Source: an uncultured Bacteroidales bacterium (GTDB taxonomy: Bacteria > Bacteroidota > Bacteroidia > Bacteroidales > Bacteroidaceae). Taken from it: a stretch of 34,200 bases of DNA. Of this stretch, positions 9,808 through 18,090 are shown one piece after another (position 1 is the stretch's first letter; every line of letters begins with the position of its first letter). The DNA is taken from the NCBI GenBank assembly GCA_902773055.1, contig CACYCZ010000073.1, positions 1 through 34,200 of the forward strand. Direction: 5' to 3'. The notes below the pieces were generated by a model that saw only the letters and a list, made by a program, of their open reading frames with translations, was not told the origin of the DNA and ran no database searches. The translations under genes and the position numbers were made by a program.

Positions 9808-10314
9808 TCAGTTAGTCTTATTCTTGTATGTCAGGCTATGCAACTCGTCATTGGCTTTCACTATCTTGTCTTTCAATCCCGACTTGTACTCCTCCATTTT
9901 CAAAGCCAAACCGGAATCATTCAAAGCCAACATTTCCACGGCTAAAATTGCAGCATTCAATGCTGCATTCACTCCGACTGTCGCCACTGGTATACCGGGA
10001 GGCATCTGTATGATGGACAACATCGCATCCAAGCCGTCCAGCATGCCCTTGATTGGGACTCCTATAACGGGAACCGTCGTGTTGGCTGCTATCACTCCGG
10101 GCAAGGCTGCCGCCATGCCTGCTCCGGCAATGATGACCTTGATTCCGCGTTCCCGGGCCTCACGGGCATAGCGTTCCACTTCTACAGGGGTGCGGTGGGC
10201 TGAAAATGCATTCATCTCAAAGGGAATATCCATACTGTCCAAAAAGGCAGCTGCCTTCTCCATTACCGGGAGGTCGCTGGTGCTTCCCATGATTATACTA
10301 ACTATTGCTTTCAT
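9808..10314 (-). CDS. purE: N5-carboxyaminoimidazole ribonucleotide mutase / AIR carboxylase family
   Basis: PurE makes carboxyaminoimidazole ribonucleotide in purine synthesis. The 168-residue protein has GSTSDLPVM (phosphate and ribose binding), SAHRTP with the catalytic His, and MPPGIPVATVG. These are usual for the small, single-domain enzyme. One departure from the E. coli pattern is visible: the AAHLPG motif reads AAALPG (after AGAGM), so a His common in class I enzymes is Ala. This may be a lineage variant and needs comparison with other Bacteroidales. It begins 19 nt after the PAP2-like gene and ends 6 nt before ispG. No purK is present here, so whether it works on N5-CAIR or directly on AIR plus CO2 cannot be settled from this window. 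Confidence 0.92.
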   Translation of the reverse strand: MKAIVSIIMGSTSDLPVMEKAAAFLDSMDIPFEMNAFSAHRTPVEVERYAREARERGIKVIIAGAGMAAALPGVIAANTTVPVIGVPIKGMLDGLDAMLSIIQMPPGIPVATVGVNAALNAAILAVEMLALNDSGLALKMEEYKSGLKDKIVKANDELHSLTYKNKTN

Positions 10315-10333
10315 TATGCTTTTATGTATTGTT

Positions 10334-10951
10334 TTATATTGTCAAAATAGTAATTACGCCACAGCAGAATCCTACTAATATGCCCCAATTGACTTCTGCC
10401 AGGGAATGCTGGCGCAGAATGATTCTGCTGCTTCCTACCATACCCGTGATGAGCAGAGTGAGACACAGCCACCACACGGGGTTGAAGTTGAATATCATGG
10501 AAAATGCCAGCAAGGCTCCGTTCATTGCCCCTGCCGCTGCTGCGTGGGTGCTGATCCTGACCCAATTGTTGATAACTGCGCAGACAACCTCCACAGCCAG
10601 GGCACAGACAAGAATGCTTATCATGAAATGGGGTATGTGGAGACTTTCCATCAATACCAGACAGCAGGCATAGCATACAATGCTTATCACATAGGGCACA
10701 ACCCTCAGTTCCCGCCGGGTCATCTGGTGACGGCGCAAACCGCTCAGCTTCCTGTACATTGCTATTCCGAGCAACGGCAAAGCTATCGTAAATCCATAGA
10801 CTACTCCCAGTATCAGCAGTTTGTAATCCAGCGGCAACATCTTCATATAACTGAATACAAACATGATCAGAAACGCCAGTATACTGAAGTAGAACGGAGC
10901 AAACAGAATGGATAAAACCTTTGCGGCATATATGATATATTTCCCTGTCAT
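10334..10951 (-). CDS. PAP2-superfamily-like integral membrane protein
   Basis: The 205-residue protein is very hydrophobic, with about six predicted membrane segments. Its second half resembles the PAP2 lipid phosphatase core: RISTHAAAAG matches the SGH-type motif (here STH), and RIILRQHSLAEVNWG matches the R-x5-H motif. The first PAP2 motif (K-x6-RP) is weak; a basic stretch RRHQMTRRELRVVP sits at the expected place. Such proteins dephosphorylate membrane lipids such as undecaprenyl diphosphate or phosphatidic acid, but the substrate is not predictable here. The start overlaps the rpoN stop (ATGA), implying coupled translation, and purE follows after 19 nt. Family call is moderate; function is inferred. 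Confidence 0.75.
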   Translation of the reverse strand: MTGKYIIYAAKVLSILFAPFYFSILAFLIMFVFSYMKMLPLDYKLLILGVVYGFTIALPLLGIAMYRKLSGLRRHQMTRRELRVVPYVISIVCYACCLVLMESLHIPHFMISILVCALAVEVVCAVINNWVRISTHAAAAGAMNGALLAFSMIFNFNPVWWLCLTLLITGMVGSSRIILRQHSLAEVNWGILVGFCCGVITILTI

Positions 10952-12459
10952 TGGCGTCTCAGTCTTGCTACAGGAATATTCATCTTTACCCTATACTTGG
11001 CAATAGTCCTACGGGCAACAGGAAATCCTGCTTTGTTCAACAATTCGGCTATCTCGTCATCGGAATAAGGATTGTGCTTATCCTCTCCATCGATAATCTC
11101 CATCAATTTATTTTTTATCTGCATCTTGGACAGATTCTCACCATTGGATGCCACAAACTTTTCATTAAAAAAGAATTTCAGGGGGAACACACCATAATCA
11201 GTCTGCACATACTTGTTTTTCGTCACCCTTGATATTGTACTTTTATCCAACCCTGTGGCTTGTGCCACGTCTTCCAGTATCATCGGCTTCAACAATGTAT
11301 CATCGCCTTCTTCAAAAAAAGTTTTCTGCAGGCCAACAATGGCCGTCATTGTCTGCATCAGGGTTTCCCGGCGCTGCATAATAGCACTGATAAAACTCTG
11401 TGCCGCATCTACTTTCTGTCTCAGGTACAGGGCTGTTTCCTTTTGTTGTCTGGACAGATTCTTCCTGTTCCGCTCATACTCTGCCAGCGACTCTCTGTAT
11501 GAATGGCTGATGTGCAGCACTGGAACCTCACCTTGATTCAGCGAGATTTCAAAATGCCCGTCTTCCTCCTGCCTGACAGTAAAGTCGGGAACAACTACCT
11601 GGGAACTATCTCCTATCGTATCACTCAACCCGCTTCCAGGGCGAGGATTGAGATGCTGCAAGACACGGAGCACCCCATTAAAGCGTTCTACATCCATACG
11701 ATACAACTGACGGAGTTTGTCATATCGCTTATTGATAAAATCATCAAAATGCTTTTCTACGATGTTGAGTGCTGTCTGCACATCGGCCGAAGGCTTGCTG
11801 ACATGCCTCAACTGTATCAACAGGCATTCCTGGAGAGATGTTGCCGCTATACCTACAGGGTCGAAACTCTGAAGGATTGCCAATACATCTCCCAACTCCT
11901 CAGGAGTCACATCTATATTTTCATTTATCGCCAAGTCGTAACATATTGAGTCGAGGCTGCGTCTCAGCAAGCCATCACTGTCCAACGACCCTATAAGATA
12001 TTCCAGCAATTCACGCTGACGGTCGGTTACGTCATGTTCGCCTATCTGCAGCCGAAGGCTTTCATAAAAGGATTCCTGCTCGCCGAAGGATACATATACG
12101 GGTTCTTCCTTTCCGTACGATGACTGCAACAGGTAATCGGGAGTGTCATCATCTGAAGCATAGTCATTACGGCGCTCGTCATACTCACTACTGCCGGAGT
12201 CTGTCTCCTCCATGCCATCATCATCCCCACCGGCATAATCCTCAGAATAAGCATCTTCCTCAGGGGAACTGTCGTCCATCTGCTCTGGAGCGCCTTCTTC
12301 CAAAGCCGAATTCTCAAGCATCTCTTTTTCCACACGCATCTCAAGTTCATTGACAGGCATTTCTGTCAATTTTACCAACAGCAGCTGCTGGGGAGTCAAG
12401 GTCTGAACCTGCACCTGCTTCTGAACCTGAATCTGATCCTGTGAAAAATGTTGCTCCAT
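10948..12459 (-). CDS. rpoN: RNA polymerase sigma-54 factor
   Basis: Sigma-54 directs RNA polymerase to -24/-12 promoters and needs AAA+ activators. The 503-residue product has a Gln-rich region I (QTLTPQQLLLVKLTEMP) and an acidic region II (residues about 55-105, rich in Asp and Glu). The core-binding domain follows, then the helix-turn-helix LEDVAQATGLDKSTISRVTKNKYV. The C-terminal RpoN box is ARRTIAKYR near residue 485, which contacts the -24 element. All diagnostic parts are intact. It is the first gene of the seven-gene minus-strand run, with a TAnnTTTG box about 18 nt before its start. The downstream genes are housekeeping functions with no obvious sigma-54 link. Confidence 0.95.
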   Translation of the reverse strand: MEQHFSQDQIQVQKQVQVQTLTPQQLLLVKLTEMPVNELEMRVEKEMLENSALEEGAPEQMDDSSPEEDAYSEDYAGGDDDGMEETDSGSSEYDERRNDYASDDDTPDYLLQSSYGKEEPVYVSFGEQESFYESLRLQIGEHDVTDRQRELLEYLIGSLDSDGLLRRSLDSICYDLAINENIDVTPEELGDVLAILQSFDPVGIAATSLQECLLIQLRHVSKPSADVQTALNIVEKHFDDFINKRYDKLRQLYRMDVERFNGVLRVLQHLNPRPGSGLSDTIGDSSQVVVPDFTVRQEEDGHFEISLNQGEVPVLHISHSYRESLAEYERNRKNLSRQQKETALYLRQKVDAAQSFISAIMQRRETLMQTMTAIVGLQKTFFEEGDDTLLKPMILEDVAQATGLDKSTISRVTKNKYVQTDYGVFPLKFFFNEKFVASNGENLSKMQIKNKLMEIIDGEDKHNPYSDDEIAELLNKAGFPVARRTIAKYRVKMNIPVARLRRQ

Positions 12460-12476
12460 TATACTAAAGTATAATG

Positions 12477-12484
12477 CAAAATTA
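12477..12484 (-). promoter_or_regulatory. Probable promoter of the rpoN-led operon (-7 box)
   Basis: The minus strand reads TAATTTTG, matching TAnnTTTG, 17 nt upstream of the rpoN start codon. If used, the 5' leader would be only about 10 nt. It is the only such box seen ahead of the seven-gene run. The -33 element is unclear. Confidence 0.5.
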
Positions 12485-12742
12485 CAAAAATCGGGCCAAT
12501 CACATCATCAGACAGGACAATAAAATACATTATTCCTCTTTATCATTTTTCCCTGATGTAACCATCCCCTTTGCCTTTCGGCTCCCTATGGCCTGTCCCT
12601 ACGGCCTTCCGTTATTCCGCCATACACATGTCTTGTTTCTGAATTTTTGTTAAATACTGCTAATAAATGTTTTTGTTTTAGCCCTGAAACGACGCTTTAG
12701 AGAGTGACACCAAGAGTACTTTCATTTTCCTGCCCTGAGCGT

Positions 12743-12790
12743 TTTCACTGGCAGGCCTGCGCATTGAAACCGGAAGGCCTGCCAGTGAAA
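12743..12790. repeat. Perfect 16-bp inverted repeat with adjacent palindrome
   Basis: Arms TTTCACTGGCAGGCCT (12743-12758) and its exact reverse complement (12775-12790) flank a 16-nt loop. Four bases further on is the 10-bp palindrome GTAGGCCTAC (12795-12804), which shares the core AGGCCT. There is no T-run suited to an intrinsic terminator, and the neighbouring genes diverge from it. It resembles a repetitive extragenic palindrome, but no second copy was noticed in this window. Confidence 0.75.
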
Positions 12791-13112
12791 TCTCGTAGGC
12801 CTACAAAATTTATCCCCTCTACAGCACCTTCTGGAAGGGGAGTGGAGAGAGAAGGAAACATCATGTTAACAAATGTAAAAAATACAGGGCGCCAAAAATT
12901 ATCTCTCCCGTCTGGAATTCCTCTGCCAAGAACCACCCTGCCCTTACCGTCAATCCTCATGCAACTGACACCCGTCTTGGAGAAAACTGACCTGCCCCGG
13001 TAACGAACGACATAACAAAGAAAACTGACGGGCGCAACAGGAAAACACCTCCAAAAATTTGTCCATGTAGCAAAAAATGCTTTATTTTGCATTTCAGTAA
13101 TACCAATAGACT

Positions 13113-14549
13113 ATGGCTCAGTTTTCCCATTTAACCGAAATCATCACTACTGTTCCGGCTATCCTGTTTTGGATTTTCTATGCTCTGTCATCCGGCCTGC
13201 TACTTATCCTGGCAATTACAGACAGCACCTACTATATAATCCATAAAGAACGATGGCTTCAACAATTTAACTATTGGTACCATTGGCTGACACTTTTTTT
13301 AAAGCTTACATTGGCAAACGGTATTGTGCTTGCAGCCGTACTCGCCTTCAACTGGGCCGGATTCTGGGGAAAAGCACCGTTCATCACCTCACCCGTCTCC
13401 GTCGGCAGCGAAATTTTTATCATGGCCGTTGCATCCATATTGCTGTACTTTTTGAGCAAAAAAAGAAACAGCTTTACCCCTAAGCACTACCTCGCCGTTG
13501 TCTGGACATCAGGAATTTTCTTTAATCTTGCCCTGTGGTGGCCTGTTGCCGTCTCAGCATGGGCCGAATGCCCTCTGGGAACTTATGTCATTGCCTCCGA
13601 CATGACACTCGCCATTTCCCACCCCTCATGGGTTATAGCTTCACCGTTGGCCGCGCTCAAGTTTTTCCACATGGTCACTTCGTGCTGGGTAATCGGGGCC
13701 ACTTTTGTCATATCCACATGCTGCCTGCACATCCTGCGTCAGAAACAAGGTCTGGAGCAATATCAAACGAGCATTTTCATCGGTTTAACCGCAGCTTTTC
13801 TCGGTTTGATACTTACTATGTGCATCGGCGACAGCACTGGATACACCGTAGCCAAGCAACAACCAATGAAGATGGCAGCAATCCAAGACATTGAAAAAGG
13901 CGGCAAGGAAATGCCTTTTACAGTGATAGCCCCCGTCAAATTCTCAAATTTGCTGTCCCGTCTGTCCACTCACAGCAATTTCGGCTTCGTCCCAGGCAAG
14001 GAAGACGTCATTTCAGGAGGATATGCCCTGCCTGAAGGCGGAATCGCAAAATCATTTCAGCAAAAACACGACCTGGCCATACAGTCATTACAGACACGCA
14101 AGAATATCAGCAATAACAGGCAGGAACAACAGTTTCGCTACGAAAGCCAGTATTCCGGCTATGCCCATTTAGACAACGCCGCCCAAGTCAGACCAACGTC
14201 AAAAATCCACTTCTGGGCTTTCAGAATCATGATTGGCGCAGGGTTTCTCCTTATGCTGTTGATCGGGGCATTAATCTACTTGTTTATCAACAAAAACTCC
14301 ACATGGAACAAGCGGATTCTCATGCTCAATATCTTTGCATGCCCATTGGCAATAATTTGTACCGTCTGTGGATGGATCATCGCTGAATTCGGCAAATTTC
14401 CATGGGCCATAACAGAGTTTCTGCCTGTCAGCGAGGCCATATCCCAATATTCACCCACTACATTGTACATAGAACTTGCCGTCATCGTTATCCTGCATAC
14501 AATATCTATTTCGATTATTGTCCGCAACAACAAAATCACACAACTATGA
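13113..14549 (+). CDS. Divergent cytochrome bd ubiquinol oxidase subunit I homologue (CydA-like)
   Basis: The 478-residue protein has about nine membrane segments and aligns along its length with E. coli CydA. In that alignment the heme b558 ligands are kept (His186 in KFFHMV, Met373 in FRIMIGAG, with Arg371). So are GDSTGY (Asp240), Lys253 of the quinol region (KMAAIQ; Glu257 is Gln) and Glu425 in AEFGKFPW, which replaces GRQPW. The oxygen-site positions are not kept: His19 is Phe19, Glu107 is Ala107, and Glu99 is Ser99 with a Glu one residue later. It therefore probably binds only heme b558 and may be a quinol-linked electron carrier, not an oxidase. No cydB follows. Its stop overlaps the start of a secreted hydrolase (ATGA). 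Homology is clear from motifs; function is inferred. Confidence 0.8.
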   Translation: MAQFSHLTEIITTVPAILFWIFYALSSGLLLILAITDSTYYIIHKERWLQQFNYWYHWLTLFLKLTLANGIVLAAVLAFNWAGFWGKAPFITSPVSVGSEIFIMAVASILLYFLSKKRNSFTPKHYLAVVWTSGIFFNLALWWPVAVSAWAECPLGTYVIASDMTLAISHPSWVIASPLAALKFFHMVTSCWVIGATFVISTCCLHILRQKQGLEQYQTSIFIGLTAAFLGLILTMCIGDSTGYTVAKQQPMKMAAIQDIEKGGKEMPFTVIAPVKFSNLLSRLSTHSNFGFVPGKEDVISGGYALPEGGIAKSFQQKHDLAIQSLQTRKNISNNRQEQQFRYESQYSGYAHLDNAAQVRPTSKIHFWAFRIMIGAGFLLMLLIGALIYLFINKNSTWNKRILMLNIFACPLAIICTVCGWIIAEFGKFPWAITEFLPVSEAISQYSPTTLYIELAVIVILHTISISIIVRNNKITQL

Positions 14550-15325
14550 AAATCCACATACTTATTCTTTACACCAGCCTGCTATGCCTGATACCACGGC
14601 TGCTCCATGCACAGGAATTGAAATCTTTCTCAGGCAAAGTAAAAAACGGATATAATTTTTGGCTCTACACCCCCGAAGGCTATACAGCCGACAAACAGAC
14701 CCCTGTCATCATTTTCCTACACGGCAAGAGCCTGTGCGGAAACAATCTGAAAAGAGTACGCACCTATGGGACTATTCATGCCATCGACAAAGGAAGAAAG
14801 ATTCCGGCCATCGTTCTTGCACCGCAAAATCCCGGCGGGTCATGGAACCCACACAAAATAATGAATTGTCTCAAATGGGTTGAAGACAACTATACCGTTG
14901 ACACCAACAGAGTATACACTATAGGTATCAGTTTAGGAGGGTACGGAACACTCGATTTCATCGGAACATATCCCGATAAAATCGCCGCCGCAGTAGAACT
15001 CTGCGGGGGTACGACGTTAAAAGACTTTTCAGGGTTGAGCCAAGTCCCATTATGGATTTTCCATGGCACAGCCGACAGGGCCGTGCCAATCAGTGCCTCA
15101 CAAAGAGTCTGCGATGGAATCAGCTCGCTGGGCCAGCCCCAAAGGCTTATATTCACAAAACTGTCAGGGTATAACCATGGCGCACCGGCCCGGATTTTAT
15201 ATCTCAAGGAAACCTACGACTGGCTGCTTGAGCACTCACTCACCGAAGAAGGCCGACCCGTCAACAGGAATTATGACATTTCACCAAACGTCATAAGAAA
15301 CGCATACAAGGATTTACACCGATAA
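14546..15325 (+). CDS. Secreted alpha/beta hydrolase (esterase/dienelactone-hydrolase-like)
   Basis: The 259-residue protein starts with a cleavable signal peptide (MKIHILILYTSLLCLIPRLL, likely cut after HAQ). The hydrolase core carries FLHGKS (oxyanion region), the nucleophile elbow GISLGGYG, the acid in HGTADRAVP and the catalytic His in GYNHGAP. This is the pattern of esterases and phospholipase/carboxylesterase-type enzymes. The substrate is unknown. An upstream in-frame start at 14402 would lie inside the preceding gene and lacks a signal peptide. The start at 14546 overlaps the CydA-like stop by 4 nt and places the signal sequence at the N-terminus, so I prefer it. Export to the periplasm or outside is inferred from the signal peptide. 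Confidence 0.85.
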   Translation: MKIHILILYTSLLCLIPRLLHAQELKSFSGKVKNGYNFWLYTPEGYTADKQTPVIIFLHGKSLCGNNLKRVRTYGTIHAIDKGRKIPAIVLAPQNPGGSWNPHKIMNCLKWVEDNYTVDTNRVYTIGISLGGYGTLDFIGTYPDKIAAAVELCGGTTLKDFSGLSQVPLWIFHGTADRAVPISASQRVCDGISSLGQPQRLIFTKLSGYNHGAPARILYLKETYDWLLEHSLTEEGRPVNRNYDISPNVIRNAYKDLHR

Positions 15326-15449
15326 AACCGACATTTTCACGATATTCTCCTCACAAAAAGACATGCAGGAACATCCATACATCAGCATGACCTTAATGAA
15401 GAAATCCATCAAACAATAGGCAAGAACGCCGCATCTTTCAATTTTATCG

Positions 15450-15457
15450 TACCTTTG
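15450..15457 (+). promoter_or_regulatory. Probable promoter of the ATPase-HAD-ribF operon (-7 box)
   Basis: TACCTTTG matches TAnnTTTG and lies 20 nt before the ATPase start codon. The 152-nt gap from the preceding hydrolase gene supports a separate transcription start. The -33 element is not clear. Confidence 0.55.
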
Positions 15458-15477
15458 CAGTACAATATACAACAACC

Positions 15478-18090
15478 ATGGCATCTGATTTTGACCTAAA
15501 GAGTTTAGGACTCACTGATGAAGAGGTCCTGAAAAGCAGGAAACAACATGGAGAGAACATCCTCACACCTGCCGAACGTCCCTCCTGGATAAAGCTTTAC
15601 CTTGAGAAATTTGAAGACCCCATTATCCGTATTCTACTCATTGCTGCCACCTTGTCACTGATCATCGGCTTCTTCGAAAATGAGTACATTGAAACTATCG
15701 GTATCATCATAGCCATCCTGCTTGCCACTGGTGTAGGATTTTTCTTTGAATTGGATGCCTCTCGGAAATTTGACATCCTTAATGCATTGGAACAAGAGGA
15801 ACCATGCACAACCATACGCAACAATCAAATCGTAAAAATTTCACGAAGCAAGATTGTTGTCGGCGATATCATCATCCTGCAACAAGGCGAAGAAATTCCT
15901 GCCGATGGTGAATTATTGGACAGCATTCAGCTTGTTGTTGACGAAAGCAGTCTGACCGGAGAACCCAGCACACGCAAATTCACAGCAAGCAACATCCCCG
16001 AGGACATCAAAGAGACGACATACCCCCCTTACATGGTTTATCGGTCATCTAAGATACTGGAAGGACATGCCGTCATTAAAATAACAGCCGTCGGAGACAA
16101 GACAGAAATAGGACATGTTGCAAAAGAGTCTGCAAAAACCATTGACGTACCCACTCCGCTACGCCTGCAATTAGACAGACTCGCCGAACTTATCTCAAAA
16201 GTCTCCATAGCCGTTTCCACACTCATCTTCATCATTTGCACTACCCACGGCATATACCACTATCTGTCACTGCTACCACCGGAAATGCCCATTGACTGGA
16301 TACGAATAGGCAGCATCTGTCTTAATTATTTCATGATTGCAGTAACACTTATTGTCATGGCTGTTCCAGAAGGACTCCCTATGGCTGTAACGCTAAGCCT
16401 CACCCTCAACATGAGGCGCATGCTTGCCACCAACAACCTGGTACGCAAGATGCACGCCTGCGAAACAATGGGAGCCGTAACCGTTATCTGCACAGACAAG
16501 ACCGGAACCCTGACACAGAACATGATGAAAGTTGATGACATCTACGGAAATGAACAGAGAGAAGACTTATTGTTCCAAAACATGGCTGTCAATTCTACGG
16601 CATTGCTCAATCATGACGGTACATTTTCAGGCAACCCGACAGAATCGGCACTGCTCAGGCATCTGAAGGAACATAACACTGACTACCTGCAGATGCGTCA
16701 GCAAGCGCACATTATATCCCAACTGCCTTTTTCAACTGAAAGAAAAATGATGGGAACACTCATCAGTAATGGTGATAGCAACATTCTCTTTCTAAAGGGA
16801 GCACCTGAATATATCATAGAACTTTGCGGGCTTGCCCCCTCACAGATGTCGGACATACAGGCAAAGCTCAAACAGTATCAGGAATCTGCCATGCGGACAT
16901 TAGCATTCGCATATCTTTTTACAACAGGAACTGATATTCAGCAATGCCTCAAACAGAAAGGATTTATATTCCAAGGTATTGCCGCCATTATGGACCCCAT
17001 CAGAGAAGACATCCCCTATGCCGTAAAAGCATGTACCGACGCACATATTAAAATAAAGATTATCACTGGAGACAACGAAAAAACAGCGGTAGAAATAGCC
17101 CGGCGTATCGGACTATGGACACCCGAAGACTCTTATGACAAGAACACCATTACTGGACAAGCTTTTGAAAAACTTTCTGAAGAAGAAGCCTTGTCTATCC
17201 TCAGTGATATCAAACTTATCAGCCGGGCACGCCCCATGGATAAGCAGCGTTTAGTCTCACTGCTCCAAAAGCAAGGAGAAATTGTTGCCGTCACTGGTGA
17301 TGGAACAAACGATGCGCCTGCCCTCAACCAAGCTCACATCGGATTAGCCATGGGCTCAGGATCGGCTGTTGCCAAAGAGGCCGGAGATATCACCCTTCTG
17401 GATGATTCCTTCTACTCCATCAGCACTGCCGTAATGTGGGGAAGATCCTTATATAAAAATATACAACGGTTTATCACCTTCCAATTAACCATCTGTCTCT
17501 CCGCACTGCTTATCTCCATTGTCGGTGCATTCATGGGGACAGAAATGCCCCTGACCGTTACACAAATTTTATGGATCAACCTTATTATGGACACATTGGC
17601 ATCGATAGCCATTTCCACGCTACCACCTTCTCCCAGTGTCATGAAAGAACAGCCCAGAAAAACCACCGATTTCATCATAACAAAAAGGATGACATGGTTT
17701 ATTTGTTTCTGCGCTATAGCGTTCTTTAATATCCTACTGCAACTAATGTTTTACTACAACCTCTGGGGAGAAGGTTCCATAAGAGAACTTACCATCTGCT
17801 TTACAATTTTCGTTTTGCTCCAATTCTGGAATTTACTAAATGTCCGCGCTCTCGGCACCGGGCATTCCGCCTTATACAAACTCTCAGAATGCAAAGCTCT
17901 CCTCGGAGTCATGGCTATTGTGCTATTCGGACAGATTCTTATTGTTCAACTGGGTGGGAAAGTATTCAGAACAGAGCCGCTGGACTTTACAACATGGCTC
18001 ATTCTTATTGGAGTTTCTTCTCTCGTTCTGTGGATAGGTGAAATCGTAAGGTTGACAGAAAAATTCTTTAACCATTCTGTACATGATTAA
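15478..18090 (+). CDS. Calcium-translocating P-type ATPase (PMCA/SERCA-like, P2 type)
   Basis: This membrane cation pump is predicted to export Ca2+ with ATP. The 870-residue protein has an N-terminal cation-ATPase domain (LGLTDEEVLKSRKQHGEN) and the actuator motif LTGEPS. The transmembrane calcium-site motif PEGLP begins at residue 297 and the phosphorylation site is DKTGTLT (Asp340). KGAPE lies in the nucleotide domain and the hinge motif GDGTNDAPAL begins at 607. NLIMDTLAS (Asn701, Asp705) carries two typical Ca2+-binding residues. About ten membrane segments are visible, including four at the C-terminal end. The protein lacks the long C-terminal calmodulin-binding tail of eukaryotic PMCA, as expected for bacteria. 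Its 3' end overlaps the HAD gene by 8 nt. P-type ATPase identity is certain; Ca2+ specificity rests on the PEGLP and NxxxD motifs. Confidence 0.93.
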   Translation: MASDFDLKSLGLTDEEVLKSRKQHGENILTPAERPSWIKLYLEKFEDPIIRILLIAATLSLIIGFFENEYIETIGIIIAILLATGVGFFFELDASRKFDILNALEQEEPCTTIRNNQIVKISRSKIVVGDIIILQQGEEIPADGELLDSIQLVVDESSLTGEPSTRKFTASNIPEDIKETTYPPYMVYRSSKILEGHAVIKITAVGDKTEIGHVAKESAKTIDVPTPLRLQLDRLAELISKVSIAVSTLIFIICTTHGIYHYLSLLPPEMPIDWIRIGSICLNYFMIAVTLIVMAVPEGLPMAVTLSLTLNMRRMLATNNLVRKMHACETMGAVTVICTDKTGTLTQNMMKVDDIYGNEQREDLLFQNMAVNSTALLNHDGTFSGNPTESALLRHLKEHNTDYLQMRQQAHIISQLPFSTERKMMGTLISNGDSNILFLKGAPEYIIELCGLAPSQMSDIQAKLKQYQESAMRTLAFAYLFTTGTDIQQCLKQKGFIFQGIAAIMDPIREDIPYAVKACTDAHIKIKIITGDNEKTAVEIARRIGLWTPEDSYDKNTITGQAFEKLSEEEALSILSDIKLISRARPMDKQRLVSLLQKQGEIVAVTGDGTNDAPALNQAHIGLAMGSGSAVAKEAGDITLLDDSFYSISTAVMWGRSLYKNIQRFITFQLTICLSALLISIVGAFMGTEMPLTVTQILWINLIMDTLASIAISTLPPSPSVMKEQPRKTTDFIITKRMTWFICFCAIAFFNILLQLMFYYNLWGEGSIRELTICFTIFVLLQFWNLLNVRALGTGHSALYKLSECKALLGVMAIVLFGQILIVQLGGKVFRTEPLDFTTWLILIGVSSLVLWIGEIVRLTEKFFNHSVHD

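Larger units (their letters stand above)
12460..13112. other. Non-coding stretch between divergent rpoN and the CydA-like gene
   Basis: No convincing gene is present; the short ORFs here have no recognisable protein features. The region holds the rpoN promoter box, an imperfect 13-bp direct duplication near 12587-12612 (CCCTATGGCC / CCCTACGGCC), and a strong inverted repeat at 12743-12790 with a second palindrome beside it. A small inverted repeat GCAAAA/TTTTGC lies just before the CydA-like start. A near match to the promoter box (TTATTTTG, 13082-13089) lies 23 nt before that start codon. Confidence 0.6.

Noticed and set aside
12704-13003. 99-codon + strand frame and an overlapping 115-codon minus-strand frame in the rpoN / CydA-like gap
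   Set aside because: Both run through the palindromes, have low complexity and no recognisable motif; probably chance.
14402-14545. Upstream extension of the secreted hydrolase to an ATG at 14402
   Set aside because: It lies within the CydA-like coding region and would bury the signal peptide; the ATGA overlap start at 14546 is better.
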